A stretch of 64,000 bases of DNA. It comes from Azospirillum sp. TSO35-2. GTDB taxonomy: Bacteria; Pseudomonadota; Alphaproteobacteria; Azospirillales; Azospirillaceae. The notes beneath the pieces are model-generated. The model worked only from the letters and a program-made list of their open reading frames with translations. It did not search any database and was not told the origin of the DNA. Made by a program: the position numbers and the translations under genes. Below are positions 18,290 to 27,156 of the stretch, piece by piece. The stretch covers positions 1,634,448-1,698,447 of the forward strand of contig NZ_LGRA01000021.1 in NCBI RefSeq assembly GCF_003116095.1, given 5' to 3'. How positions within the stretch are numbered: position 1 is the stretch's first letter; the number at the start of each line of letters is the position of its first letter.

Positions 18290-18994
18290 ATGGATCATAT
18301 CGAGCCCCAGATCGCACAGATCGACGCCGATGCGCCGTCGGAAGAGAAAGGGCTGCTGTCCGATCAGATCCGGCTGGCGCTGTCCGACGAGATCACGACG
18401 GGACGGCTGAAGCCGGGAACGCCGCTGGACGAGCAGCAGATCGCCTCGCGCTTCGGCGCCTCGCGCACCCCGGTCCGCGAGGCGCTGCGCCAGCTCGGCA
18501 CCACCGGCATGGTGGAGGTGCGGCCGCGGCGCGGCGTCGTCGTCGCGACGATGACGCCCGACCGCATCATGGACATGTTCGAAACCACCGCCGAGGTCGA
18601 GGCGATGTGCGTCCGGCTGGCGACCTACCGGATCACGCCGATCGAACGCAGCCGCTTGCAGGAAATGCAGGACGCCTCGGCCGAGATGGTGCGGGCCGGC
18701 GACATCGGCGCCTATGACGGCTTCAACCGCGCCTTCCACGAGGCGATCTACCGCGCGACCCACAACCAGTTCATGGCGGAGCAGGCGGTCGGCATCCGCG
18801 CCCGGCTCGCCGCCTTCCGCCGCACCCAGCTGCGCAAGGGCGACCGCCTGATCCAGTCCCACGCCGAGCATGGCCGCATCCTGGAGGCCATGGCCCGCGG
18901 CGACGGCGACGAGGCCGCCCGCTGCATGCGCGCCCACATGCTGAACGCCAGTTGCGCCCTGACCAGCTACATCCAGGAGATGCAGCAGGAGTGA
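18290..18994 (+). CDS. GntR-family (FadR/FCD) regulator of malonate genes
   Basis: A 234-residue regulator with an N-terminal winged helix (LSDQIRLALSDEITTGRLKPG, then FGASRTPVREALRQL near residue 60). An FCD ligand domain follows with the metal-binding pattern of acidic residue and histidines (FNRAFHEAIYRATHN, then SHAEHGRILEA). The ATG at 18290 is favoured because GGAGG lies 7 bases upstream; a TTG at 18269 is possible. Its place after madLM suggests a MatR-like repressor of malonate use; the ligand is inferred. Confidence 0.88.
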   Translation: MDHIEPQIAQIDADAPSEEKGLLSDQIRLALSDEITTGRLKPGTPLDEQQIASRFGASRTPVREALRQLGTTGMVEVRPRRGVVVATMTPDRIMDMFETTAEVEAMCVRLATYRITPIERSRLQEMQDASAEMVRAGDIGAYDGFNRAFHEAIYRATHNQFMAEQAVGIRARLAAFRRTQLRKGDRLIQSHAEHGRILEAMARGDGDEAARCMRAHMLNASCALTSYIQEMQQE

Positions 18995-19006
18995 CGGGGG
19001 CCGCAG

Positions 19007-19846
19007 TCAGCCGGCGAGAAGCGCGGCGACGAGGTCCGACGCCGGGTCGGTCAGGTCGTCGATGACATTGAAATGGTGGCGGCCCGCCTCCTCCCGCACG
19101 GCGGTCGCCGCGCCCAGCCCGCGCCAGACGTTGGCGAGCAGGGCGTTCTGCCGGACGAATTCCGGCCGTTCCGCCGCACCGACCCAGCATGTGATCGACG
19201 CCCCCGGCAGCGGGCGCGACAGCGCCGGGCTTTCGGCGACCGCCTCCGCCTCGTCGAGGCGCAGCGTGTCGTTCATCCGGGTGTTCCGCAGCGGGCGCAG
19301 GTCGTGCAGGCCGCTGATCGACACGACATGGCCGATCCGCCCGCGCACCGCGGGCGCCAGCGGGCTGTCGGCGCACAGCATCCGGCTGACCAGATGGCCG
19401 CCGGCCGAATGGCCGGTCAGCCGCAGCGGACCGGGGGCCGCCTCGGCAATCGCGGTGACGGCCCGGCCGATCTGCCGGGTGATGCCGGCGATGCGGATGT
19501 CCGGGCACAGGGTGTAGCCGGGCATGGCGACGCGCCAGCCCCGCGCCAGCGCCCCGGCGGCCAGATGCGACCAGCGTGACGGCTCGAACGCCATCCAGTA
19601 ACCGCCATGCACGAAGACGACCGTGCCCTTCGCCGGCCCCTCCGGCGTGAACAGGTCGAAGCGCTCGCGCGCGGCCTCGCCATAGGGCCGGTCCAGCTCG
19701 GCCCGCCCGGCGTCCGTCATCGCGGCGCGGAAGCCGGCGGCCTGCTCCGCCCATTTGGCCGGATAGCCGGCACCCCCGTCGATGTGGGCGGTGTTGGCAT
19801 AGGCGTCATCCCAGTCGGTGATCGCCTGATTTGCGGTCGGTGGCAT
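19007..19846 (-). CDS. kynB: Kynurenine formamidase (alpha/beta-hydrolase type)
   Basis: Expected to hydrolyse N-formylkynurenine to kynurenine and formate. The 279-residue alpha/beta hydrolase has the HGGYW oxyanion motif near residue 80, the nucleophile GHSAGGH near residue 148 and a C-terminal HHFNV that likely holds the catalytic histidine. This HGGYW architecture is the animal/yeast-like formamidase rather than the metal-dependent KynB fold, so it is a functional analogue. It is in the same direction as the MarR, kynA and kynU genes. Confidence 0.8.
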   Translation of the reverse strand: MPPTANQAITDWDDAYANTAHIDGGAGYPAKWAEQAAGFRAAMTDAGRAELDRPYGEAARERFDLFTPEGPAKGTVVFVHGGYWMAFEPSRWSHLAAGALARGWRVAMPGYTLCPDIRIAGITRQIGRAVTAIAEAAPGPLRLTGHSAGGHLVSRMLCADSPLAPAVRGRIGHVVSISGLHDLRPLRNTRMNDTLRLDEAEAVAESPALSRPLPGASITCWVGAAERPEFVRQNALLANVWRGLGAATAVREEAGRHHFNVIDDLTDPASDLVAALLAG

Positions 19847-19875
19847 CGTGCTCTCTCTCGTCCTGCGGGGATCGG

Positions 19876-20418
19876 TCAGGCGGTCGCTTTTTCCAGATGC
19901 TGCTTCAATCGGCCCAGCCCGTCGAGCAGCGTCGCCTTGACCGTGTCGTCCAGCCCGTCCAGCAGGCCGGCGACCCAGCGTTCATGCTCCTGCGCCATGG
20001 CGAGGAAGCGCTCCCGGCCGTGGTGGGTCAGGCGGATGATGTTGGTGCGGCGATCCTGCGGATGCACCTCGCGCACGACGAAGCCATCATCGACCAGCCG
20101 GTCGACCAGACTGGTGATGGCGCCGTTCGACACCATCATCCGCTGCGACACCTCGGTCATGGTCAGCCCGCCATCGACCCGCTCCAGCTGCGCCAGCAGG
20201 TCGAAGCGCGACAGCGTGATGCCGAACTCGCCGGTGATCCGGCTCTGCAGCACCGATTCGATCCGGCCGGCGCAGAACAGCAGGCGCAGCCACAGCCGGA
20301 TGTCGGCGTGCCCGCCGGCGCCGCGCTCCGTCGCCTGTTCCGTGACCGGCTCCGCAACCGGGGCCGGGGCGTCGTCGCTTTTCCGTTTGCGCGCGCCGGG
20401 GACCTTCGCTGCCATCAT
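19876..20418 (-). CDS. MarR-family regulator of the kynurenine/aminobenzoyl-CoA cluster
   Basis: A 180-residue winged-helix repressor. After an Ala/Pro-rich N-terminal tail, the helix-turn-helix reads LTMTEVSQRMMVSNGAITSL, with the wing VHPQDRRTNIIRLT following. The start is uncertain: ATGs at 20418 and 20415 follow GAAAGGGCGG, and a GTG at 20466 is possible. Lying inside the catabolic cluster, it is the natural candidate to sense an aromatic CoA ester and to bind the two related A/T-rich sites at 24221 and 30386. Confidence 0.85.
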   Translation of the reverse strand: MMAAKVPGARKRKSDDAPAPVAEPVTEQATERGAGGHADIRLWLRLLFCAGRIESVLQSRITGEFGITLSRFDLLAQLERVDGGLTMTEVSQRMMVSNGAITSLVDRLVDDGFVVREVHPQDRRTNIIRLTHHGRERFLAMAQEHERWVAGLLDGLDDTVKATLLDGLGRLKQHLEKATA

Positions 20419-20488
20419 CCGCCCTTTCCCGTCCGCCTCATCCGGGGGACTGTCCCGCTTCCGCACGCCGATGTCGAGCGCGACCGGC

Positions 20489-21340
20489 TCACAACACCGT
20501 GCGGACGCGCCAGAGTTCGGGGAACAGCTCCACCGCCAGCATGTTGCGCAGGTAGGACACGCCGCCGGTGCCGCCGGTGCCGCGCTTGAAGCCGATCACC
20601 CGCTCCACCGTGGTGACGTGGTTGAAGCGCCAGCGGCGGAAGTAATCCTCGAAATCCACCAGCTTCTCGGCGAGCTCGTAGAGCGGCCAGTGCCGTTCCG
20701 GGTCCTGGTAGACCTGACGCCACGCCTCGGTCACGCCGTCCTGCGGCTGGTGGGTCTGCGACACGTCGCGGCTCAGCACCGCGTCGGGCACCGGGATGCC
20801 GTTGCGGGCGAGCAGGCGCAGCGCCTCGTCATACAGGCTGGGGCGGGTCAGCTCCGCCTCCAGCAGGGCGCGGATCTCCGGCCGGTGGGCGTGCGGGCGC
20901 AGCATCGCCGCGTTGCGGTTGCCCAGCAGATACTCGATCTCGCGGTACTGGTAGGACTGGAAGCCGGAGGACTGGCCGAGATCGCCGCGGAACTTGGTGT
21001 ATTCGCTGGGCGTCATCGTGCGCAGCACATCCCAGGCGGAGTTCAACTGCTCGAAGATGCGGGCAACCCGGCTCAGCATCTTGAAGGCCGGTGACAGCCG
21101 GTCGTCGCGGATGGCGTCGCGGGCGGCGCGGATCTCGTAGATGGCCAGCCGCATCCACAGCTCCGACGTCTGGTGCTGGATGATGAACAGCATCTCGTCA
21201 TGCGCGGTGGAGCGCGGCGCCTGCGCGCCGAGGATGCGGTCGAGCTGCAGGTAATCGCCGTAGGACATCCGCCCGTCGAAGGCCATCTGCGCGCCTTCGT
21301 CCGCCGGGTCGTAGGGCTTCTTCGGGTCGGGGCCGCTCAT
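20489..21340 (-). CDS. kynA: Tryptophan 2,3-dioxygenase
   Basis: Haem enzyme that opens the indole ring of tryptophan to give N-formylkynurenine. The 283-residue protein carries MSYGDYLQLDRIL near residue 25 and FIIQHQTSELWMRL near residue 52, both hallmarks, plus SSGFQSYQYREIE near residue 130 and a C-terminal GTGGTGGVSYLR substrate loop. Its ATG overlaps the kynU stop (ATGA), so the two are co-translated; a longer upstream frame runs inside kynU and is rejected. Confidence 0.96.
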   Translation of the reverse strand: MSGPDPKKPYDPADEGAQMAFDGRMSYGDYLQLDRILGAQAPRSTAHDEMLFIIQHQTSELWMRLAIYEIRAARDAIRDDRLSPAFKMLSRVARIFEQLNSAWDVLRTMTPSEYTKFRGDLGQSSGFQSYQYREIEYLLGNRNAAMLRPHAHRPEIRALLEAELTRPSLYDEALRLLARNGIPVPDAVLSRDVSQTHQPQDGVTEAWRQVYQDPERHWPLYELAEKLVDFEDYFRRWRFNHVTTVERVIGFKRGTGGTGGVSYLRNMLAVELFPELWRVRTVL

Positions 21341-22530
21341 GTGACGATCGCCTTCCTGTGATAGTCGGGACGGTCCCACAGCCGGGCGTCCAGAACCTGT
21401 TGCAGCACCGCCACCGCGGCCCGCACCTCGTCGGCGCCGATGTAGAGCGGGGTGAAGCCGAAGCGCAGCACGTCGGGCGCCCGGAAGTCGCCGATGACGC
21501 CCCGGTCGATCAGCGCCTGCATCACGGCGTAGCCCTGCGGGTGGCGGAACGACACCTGGCTGCCGCGCCGCGTTCCGTCGCGGGGGGAGGCCAGTTCCAG
21601 CTCCGGGCAGGTCGCCTCGACCAGCCCGATGAACAGGTCGCACAGCGCGATGGACGTGCGGCGGATGTCGGCCATGTCGACCCCGTCCCAGACGTCCAGC
21701 GCGGCGTCGAGCGCGGCCAGCGCGATCACCGGCGGGGTGCCGACGCGCATCCGCTCGATCCCCTCGCCGGGGCGGTAGGAGCGGTCGAAGGCGAAGGGCG
21801 CCTCATGCCCCATCCAGCCGGACAGCGCCGGGCGCGCGGTGTCGGCATGGTCCGGCGCCACATAGATGAAGGCCGGCGCGCCGGGGCCGCCGTTCAGGTA
21901 CTTGTAGGTGCAGCCGACGGCGAAATCGGCCCCGGCGCCCAGCAGATCGACCGGCAGCGCCCCGGCGGAATGGGCGAGGTCCCAGACGGTCAGTGCCCCG
22001 GCGGCGTGCGCCCTGGCGGTCAGCGCCGCCATGTCGTGCAGCCGCCCGGTCCGGTAATCGACCTCGGTCAGCATCAGCACGGCCAGATCGTCGCCGATGG
22101 CGGCCTCCACCGCCTCCGGCTCGACCACCCGCAGGACATGGCCCTGGCCAAGCGTGGCGATCAGCCCTTCGGCCATGTAGAGGTCGGTCGGGAAGTTGCC
22201 GCTGTCCGACAGGATCACCTTGCGGCCGGGCCGCAGCGCCAGCGCCGCCGCCAGCGCCTGGTAGACCTTGATCGACAGCGTGTCGCCCATCACCACGCTG
22301 CCCGGCGGGGCGCCGATCAGCCGGGCGACACGGTCGCCGATGGCGCGCGGCTGCGTCATCCAGCCGGCGCTGTTCCAGCCGCGGATCAGCTGCGTGCCCC
22401 ATTCCTCGGTCAGGGTGCGGGCCACCCGCTGTTCGGCGGCGACCGGCAGCGGCCCCAGCGAGTTGCCGTCCAGGTAGATCACGCCGTCGGGAAGGCGGAA
22501 CTGGGCGCGCGTCCGGTTGAAATCGGTCAT
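21337..22530 (-). CDS. kynU: Kynureninase
   Basis: PLP enzyme that cleaves kynurenine to anthranilate and alanine. The 397-residue protein has YLDGNSLGPLP near residue 19, a DLAHSAGALPVDL segment near 160 holding the PLP aspartate, and the PLP lysine in CTYKYLNGGPGAP near 208. It begins 3 bases after the 2-aminobenzoate-CoA ligase stop and overlaps kynA. Confidence 0.96.
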   Translation of the reverse strand: MTDFNRTRAQFRLPDGVIYLDGNSLGPLPVAAEQRVARTLTEEWGTQLIRGWNSAGWMTQPRAIGDRVARLIGAPPGSVVMGDTLSIKVYQALAAALALRPGRKVILSDSGNFPTDLYMAEGLIATLGQGHVLRVVEPEAVEAAIGDDLAVLMLTEVDYRTGRLHDMAALTARAHAAGALTVWDLAHSAGALPVDLLGAGADFAVGCTYKYLNGGPGAPAFIYVAPDHADTARPALSGWMGHEAPFAFDRSYRPGEGIERMRVGTPPVIALAALDAALDVWDGVDMADIRRTSIALCDLFIGLVEATCPELELASPRDGTRRGSQVSFRHPQGYAVMQALIDRGVIGDFRAPDVLRFGFTPLYIGADEVRAAVAVLQQVLDARLWDRPDYHRKAIVT

Positions 22531-22533
22531 GGA

Positions 22534-24153
22534 TCAGGCCCGCTCCTTCAGGCGGAAACGTTGCAGCTTGCCGGTGGCGGTCTTGGGCAACGCATCGACG
22601 AACACCACCGAGCGCGGGTATTTGTACGGGGCGATCGTCGCCTTGACGTGGTCCTGCAGGCGCTTGGCGGTGGCGTCGTCCGGCACGACACCCGGCGCCA
22701 GCACGACATGGGCCTGGACGATCTGGCCGCGCTGGTCGTCGGCGACGCCGATCACCGCGCATTCACGAACCTCCGGGTGGGTCAGCAGCGCCGCCTCCAC
22801 CTCCGGGCCGGCGATGTTGTAGCCGGACGAGATGATCATGTCGTCCGAGCGCGCCGCGAAGTGGAAGACGCCGTCCTCGTCCTGGATGAAGCTGTCGCCG
22901 GTCAGGTTCCAGCCGCCGCGCACATAGTCGGCCTGCCGCGGGTCGGCGAGGTAGCGGCAGCCGGTCGGTCCGCGCACCGCCAGCCGGCCGATGGTGCCGC
23001 GCGGCAGCTCGTTCATGTCCTCGTCGACGATCTTCGCCTCGTAACCGCCGACCGGCCGACCGGTGGCGCCGGGCTGCGCGCTGCCCAGCCGGTTGGAGAT
23101 GAAGATGTGCAGCATCTCGGTGGCGCCGATGCCGTCCAGCATCGGCTTGCCGGTCTTCTCCATCCAGTTGCGGAAGACCGGGGCCGGCAGCGTCTCCCCG
23201 GCGGAGACGGCGACGCGCAGGCTCGACAGGTCGGCGCCGCCCTCCATCGCCGCCAGCATGGCGATGTAGGCGGTCGGCGCGGTGAAGCAGACCGTCGCCT
23301 TGTAGGTTTCGATGATGGCGATCATGTTGGCCGGCGAGGCGTGCTCCAGCAGCGTCGCCGTCGCGCCGAAGCGCAGCGGGAACACCGCCAGCCCGCCCAG
23401 CCCGAAGGTGAAGGCCAGCGGCGGCGAGCCGACGAAGACGTCGTCGGGGGTGACGCCCAGCACCTCGCGCGCATAACCGTCGGCGATGATCAGCAGGTCG
23501 CGGTGGAAATGCATCGTCGCCTTGGGCTGCCCCGTGGTGCCGGAGGTGAAGCCCAGCAGCGCCACGTCGTCGCGCCCGGTGTCGACCGCCTGGAAACGCA
23601 CCGGCTTGTCCAGCGCCACCCGGTCCAGCTCCGCGTCATGGTTGGCGGTGCCGTCGAAGCCGACCACCCGCTTCAGGAAGCGGCTGCCGGCGGCGCACTC
23701 CATCAGGTCGTCCATCAGCCGGGTGTCGCACAGCGCGAAGCCGACCTCCGCCTTGTCGACGATCTTCGCCAGTTCGCCGGCGCGCAGCATCGGCATGGTG
23801 TTGACCACCACCGCCCCGGCCTTGGTCGCCGCCAGCCAGCAGGCGACCATCGCCGGGTTGTTGGCCGAGCGGATCAGCACGCGGTTGCCGGGCTCGATCC
23901 CGTAATCCTCGACCAGCGCGTGGGCGATGCGGTTGGTCCAGTCCGCCAGTTCCTTGTAGGTCCGCCGCCGGCCGTTGCCGATCAGCGCGACATGGTCGCC
24001 GAACCCCTTCTCCACCATGCGGTCGGTCAGCTCGACCGCGGCGTTGAGCCGTTCGGGATAGACGAAGCCGTCCAGCAGGAAGTCGGGCTGCAGGTCGGCG
24101 GGAGGCAGATGGTCCCGTGTGAAGCTGTCGGTGTGCGCTGTCGGTCCGAGCAT
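22534..24153 (-). CDS. 2-Aminobenzoate (anthranilate)-CoA ligase
   Basis: Activates anthranilate to 2-aminobenzoyl-CoA with ATP. The 539-residue ANL-family protein has an intact P-loop FTSGTTGQPKATMH near residue 190, an acidic motif TGDSFIQDEDG and the catalytic C-terminal lysine in KTATGKLQRF. The ATG at 24153 follows AGAGGA. The assignment to aminobenzoate rather than benzoate rests on direct linkage to kynU and to the monooxygenase/reductase at 27966. An A/T-rich site resembling that at 30386 lies 68 bases upstream. Confidence 0.9.
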   Translation of the reverse strand: MLGPTAHTDSFTRDHLPPADLQPDFLLDGFVYPERLNAAVELTDRMVEKGFGDHVALIGNGRRRTYKELADWTNRIAHALVEDYGIEPGNRVLIRSANNPAMVACWLAATKAGAVVVNTMPMLRAGELAKIVDKAEVGFALCDTRLMDDLMECAAGSRFLKRVVGFDGTANHDAELDRVALDKPVRFQAVDTGRDDVALLGFTSGTTGQPKATMHFHRDLLIIADGYAREVLGVTPDDVFVGSPPLAFTFGLGGLAVFPLRFGATATLLEHASPANMIAIIETYKATVCFTAPTAYIAMLAAMEGGADLSSLRVAVSAGETLPAPVFRNWMEKTGKPMLDGIGATEMLHIFISNRLGSAQPGATGRPVGGYEAKIVDEDMNELPRGTIGRLAVRGPTGCRYLADPRQADYVRGGWNLTGDSFIQDEDGVFHFAARSDDMIISSGYNIAGPEVEAALLTHPEVRECAVIGVADDQRGQIVQAHVVLAPGVVPDDATAKRLQDHVKATIAPYKYPRSVVFVDALPKTATGKLQRFRLKERA

Positions 24154-24220
24154 TGTCAGTCCTCTCGACCAGTGCCGTTGCGGAACGATGATCCCGATAC
24201 CCGGTGCTTTCAAGGTGGAA

Positions 24221-24240
24221 TTTTTAATGTTCAAATGTTC
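24221..24240. promoter_or_regulatory. Candidate MarR operator upstream of the aminobenzoate-CoA ligase
   Basis: TTTTTAATGTTCAAATGTTC in an otherwise GC-rich region contains a direct repeat ATGTTC-AA-ATGTTC. It matches the site at 30386-30405 in 15 of 20 positions. Both lie about 70-85 bases upstream of a minus-strand start in the same pathway. Confidence 0.45.
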
Positions 24241-24269
24241 GCGCAACGGTCCTTTCGCCGCGGCGCGTG

Positions 24270-24665
24270 TCAGTCCGGAACGACGGCGTGGGCCTGGATC
24301 TCGACCTTGGCGCGGTCTTCCATCAGGGCGGTGACCTGGACCACCGCCATCGCCGGGAAGTGCCGGCCCATCACCTCGCGGTAGGCGGCGCCGATGGCCT
24401 TGCGGCTGGCGAGGTAGTCGGCCTTGTCGGTCACGTACCAGGTCAGCGAGGTGACGTGCTGCGGCCCGGCCCCGGCTTCGGCCAGGACGGCGACGATGTT
24501 GGCCAGGGTCTGGCGCACCTGTTCCGCCAGATCGTCGGTCTCGAACGCGCATTGTGCGTTCCAGCCGATCTGGCCGCCGACGAAGATCATCCGGCCGCGG
24601 GCGGCGACGCCGTTGGCGTAGCCGATGGGCTTCGCCCAGCCGTCAGGCTGAAGGATGCTGTGCAT
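24270..24665 (-). CDS. RidA-family protein (enamine/imine deaminase type)
   Basis: A 131-residue YjgF/YER057c/UK114-family protein. It shows the MIFVGGQIGWN segment near residue 26, a VRQTLANIVAVLAEAG helix and a C-terminal KVEIQAHAVV strand. The arginine usual near position 105 of RidA is not at an obvious equivalent place. Members hydrolyse enamines/imines. In this cluster it could deaminate the cyclic 2-amino-enoyl-CoA made by the aminobenzoyl-CoA monooxygenase/reductase; this is inference. It overlaps the thioesterase gene by 23 bases. Confidence 0.85.
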   Translation of the reverse strand: MHSILQPDGWAKPIGYANGVAARGRMIFVGGQIGWNAQCAFETDDLAEQVRQTLANIVAVLAEAGAGPQHVTSLTWYVTDKADYLASRKAIGAAYREVMGRHFPAMAVVQVTALMEDRAKVEIQAHAVVPD

Positions 24666-25092
24666 GGTCAGTCTCCAGGAAACGGGTCATGGCGAGGCGG
24701 AGATCGTCGGGCCAGGGCTGCGCCTTGTGGGTCGTCAGGTCGGTGCACACCAGGGTCTGCTCGGCGCGGAAGCGCAGCCCGCCGTCGCCGGTCACCGCGT
24801 GGCGCAGTTCCAGCGAGGCGCCGCCGATCCGCGCCACCACCAGCGTGCAGACCAGCTCGTCGCCCAGCATCGACGGCGCGACGAAGGTCGCGGCCATGGC
24901 GACGGTGGGGATGCCGATCCGGCGCTCGGGAATGGTGACGCGCCAGGGGAAGCCCATCGCCGCCCACCAATCCTCGACCACGCCGTTCAGCATGTCGAAG
25001 CAGCGTGGGAAATAGACGATGCCGGCGGGATCGCAGTCGGCGAACCGCACGGTGCGGCGGGTGAGGAAGCCTGTCGTTGTCGGGTCGGCCAT
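24643..25092 (-). CDS. Acyl-CoA thioesterase, 4-hydroxybenzoyl-CoA thioesterase family
   Basis: A 149-residue hot-dog-fold protein. The active-site motif FADCDPAGIVYFPRCFDM near residue 18 contains the catalytic aspartate found in 4-hydroxybenzoyl-CoA thioesterases. It probably hydrolyses 2-aminobenzoyl-CoA or a stalled intermediate to recycle CoA. The start overlaps the dehydrogenase stop (TGATG) and the stop overlaps ridA. Confidence 0.88.
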   Translation of the reverse strand: MADPTTTGFLTRRTVRFADCDPAGIVYFPRCFDMLNGVVEDWWAAMGFPWRVTIPERRIGIPTVAMAATFVAPSMLGDELVCTLVVARIGGASLELRHAVTGDGGLRFRAEQTLVCTDLTTHKAQPWPDDLRLAMTRFLETDHAQHPSA

Positions 25093-26294
25093 CAGCCCCC
25101 GCCTTTCAGCAGCTCGCGGGCGACGATCAGCGTCTGCACCTCGGTGGCGCCCTCGTAGATGCGGAGCGCGCGGATCTCGCGGTAGAGCCGCTCGACCAGC
25201 TCGCCGCTGCGCACGCCGCGCCCACCGAACATCTGCACCGCGCGGTCGATCACGCTCTGCGCGGTTTCGGTGGCGGTCATCTTCGCCATCGCCGCCTCGC
25301 GCGTGGTCGGCAGCCGCTGCACGTCGCGGCGCCACGCCGCGCGGTAGGTCAGCAGCGCCGCGGCGTCGATGCCGGTCGCCATGGTGCCGAGCGCCGCCTG
25401 GGTCAGTTGCAGGTCGGCCAGCGTGCCGCCGAACATCCGCCGCGTCCGGGCGTGGGCCAGCGCCTCGTCCAGCGCGCGCCGGGCGAAGCCGAGCGCCGCG
25501 GCGGCGACCGAGGCGCGGAAGATGTCGAGCGTCCGCATGGCGATCTTGAAGCCCTCCCCGGCGGCGCCGAGCCGGCGGTCGGCCGGGATGCGGCAATTCT
25601 CGAAGCGGATGCGGGCCAGCGGGTGCGGTGCCATCACCGCGATGCGCTCCACCACCGAGAAGCCGGGATCGTCGGCGAACACGACGAAGGCGGAGATGCC
25701 GCGGGTGCCCGGCGCCTCGCCGGTGCGGGCGAAGATGGTGTAGACGTCGGCGATGCCGCCGTTGGAAATCCAGGTCTTCTCGCCGTCCAGCACATAGGAA
25801 TCGCCGTCGGCGCGGGCGGCGCAGGCCATCGCGGCGACGTCCGACCCGGCGTCCGGTTCCGACAGGGCGAAGGCGGCGAGCCACTCGCCCGACCGCACCC
25901 GCGGCAGCACGGCGGCCTTCAGCGCCGACGATCCCGCCAGCCCGATGGCGCCGGTGCCCAGCCCCTGCATGGCGAAGGCGAAGTCGGCCAGCCCGTCGTG
26001 CCACGCCAGCGTCTCGCGCGCCAGACAGACCCGCCGGGAGTCGATCGGCGGGCCGTCCGGCGCCTCCGACGCCACGCAGGCGTCGAGCAGCCCGGCCGCG
26101 CCCAGCCGCCGCACCAGCGTCCGGCAGGCGGCGTCGACGTCGTCATGGTCGATGTCGGTCAGCGCCGGCGAAACGGCGAAGCGGTCGAGCCGTTCGGCGA
26201 AGGCGCGGTGCTCCGGGTCGAAGAACGGCCAGTCGAGATGGTCGCGGGTCGGTCCGGCGAGCGGGGACGGGGCCACGGACGAATTGGCGGTCAC
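25092..26294 (-). CDS. Acyl-CoA dehydrogenase of the aminobenzoyl-CoA cluster
   Basis: FAD enzyme of 400 residues. Typical segments are AFALSEPDAGSDVAAM near residue 140, TWISNGGIADVYTIFA near 172, and QMFGGRGVRSGELVERLYRE near 355, followed by IYEGATEVQ whose glutamate fits the catalytic base. It probably carries out an alpha,beta-desaturation in the beta-oxidation-like steps after ring reduction. It sits between the thioesterase and the crotonase gene with almost no gaps. Confidence 0.88.
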   Translation of the reverse strand: MTANSSVAPSPLAGPTRDHLDWPFFDPEHRAFAERLDRFAVSPALTDIDHDDVDAACRTLVRRLGAAGLLDACVASEAPDGPPIDSRRVCLARETLAWHDGLADFAFAMQGLGTGAIGLAGSSALKAAVLPRVRSGEWLAAFALSEPDAGSDVAAMACAARADGDSYVLDGEKTWISNGGIADVYTIFARTGEAPGTRGISAFVVFADDPGFSVVERIAVMAPHPLARIRFENCRIPADRRLGAAGEGFKIAMRTLDIFRASVAAAALGFARRALDEALAHARTRRMFGGTLADLQLTQAALGTMATGIDAAALLTYRAAWRRDVQRLPTTREAAMAKMTATETAQSVIDRAVQMFGGRGVRSGELVERLYREIRALRIYEGATEVQTLIVARELLKGGG

Positions 26295-26298
26295 GGTC

Positions 26299-27123
26299 TC
26301 AATCCCCCTTGAAGGCGGGTGTTTCCTTGGCGGCGAACGCCTCGAAGGCGCGGCGGAAGTCGTTGGTCGCCATGCAGATCGCCTGGGCCTGGGCCTCGGC
26401 CTCGATCAGCTCGTCCAGCCCCATCGCCCATTCCTGGTTCAGCATGGTCTTGGTCATGCCATGGGCGAACCACGGGCCGTCGGCCAGGGAGCGGGCCAGC
26501 ACCGCCGCTTCCGCCTCCACGGCGTCCGGCGCGACGATCCGGTTGTGGAAGCCCCAGGCCAGCCCCTCCTCGGCGCTCATGGCGCGGCCGGTGAACAGCA
26601 GTTCGGCGGCGCGGCCCTGGCCGATGATGCGCGGCAGGATCCCGCAGGCGCCCATATCGGCGCCGGCCAGCCCGACGCGGGTGAACAGGAAGGCGGTCTT
26701 GGCCCGCGGCGTCGCCAGCCGCAGATCCGACGCCATCGCCAGGATCGCCCCGGCTCCGGCGCACACGCCGTCGACGGCGGCGACGATCGGCTGCGGGCAT
26801 TTGCGCATCGCCTTGACGACGTCGCCGGTCATCCGGGTGAAGGCCAGCAGTTCCGGCATCGCCATCTTGGTCAGCGGCTCGATGATCTCGAACACGTCAC
26901 CGCCGGAGGAGAAGTTGCCGCCCGCCCCGGTCAGCACCACCGCCCGCACGTCGGCGGCGTGGGCGAGGTCGCGGAACAGGTCGCGCAGCTCGGCGTAGCT
27001 GTCGAAGGTCAGCGGGTTCTTGCGCTCCGGCCGGTTCAGCCGGACGGTGGCGACGCGGCCGTCCTCGCTGGTCTCGAACAGGAAATTCTCGGCCTTGTGG
27101 TCCTTGAACGGGCGCTTCTTCAC
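26299..27123 (-). CDS. Enoyl-CoA hydratase/isomerase (crotonase) family protein
   Basis: A 274-residue crotonase-fold protein. The first oxyanion strand reads GAGGNFSSGGDVFE near residue 65 and the second DGVCAGAGAILAMASD near residue 118. The segment that normally carries two catalytic glutamates reads RVGLAGADMGACGILPR, so at least one glutamate is replaced. It may therefore be a hydrolase or a ring-opening enzyme rather than a plain hydratase. Same-strand neighbour of the dehydrogenase and the SDR. Confidence 0.85.
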   Translation of the reverse strand: MKKRPFKDHKAENFLFETSEDGRVATVRLNRPERKNPLTFDSYAELRDLFRDLAHAADVRAVVLTGAGGNFSSGGDVFEIIEPLTKMAMPELLAFTRMTGDVVKAMRKCPQPIVAAVDGVCAGAGAILAMASDLRLATPRAKTAFLFTRVGLAGADMGACGILPRIIGQGRAAELLFTGRAMSAEEGLAWGFHNRIVAPDAVEAEAAVLARSLADGPWFAHGMTKTMLNQEWAMGLDELIEAEAQAQAICMATNDFRRAFEAFAAKETPAFKGD

Positions 27124-27156
27124 GACGTCGGTCCTCCCTGTGTGTCAAGCCGGGCG

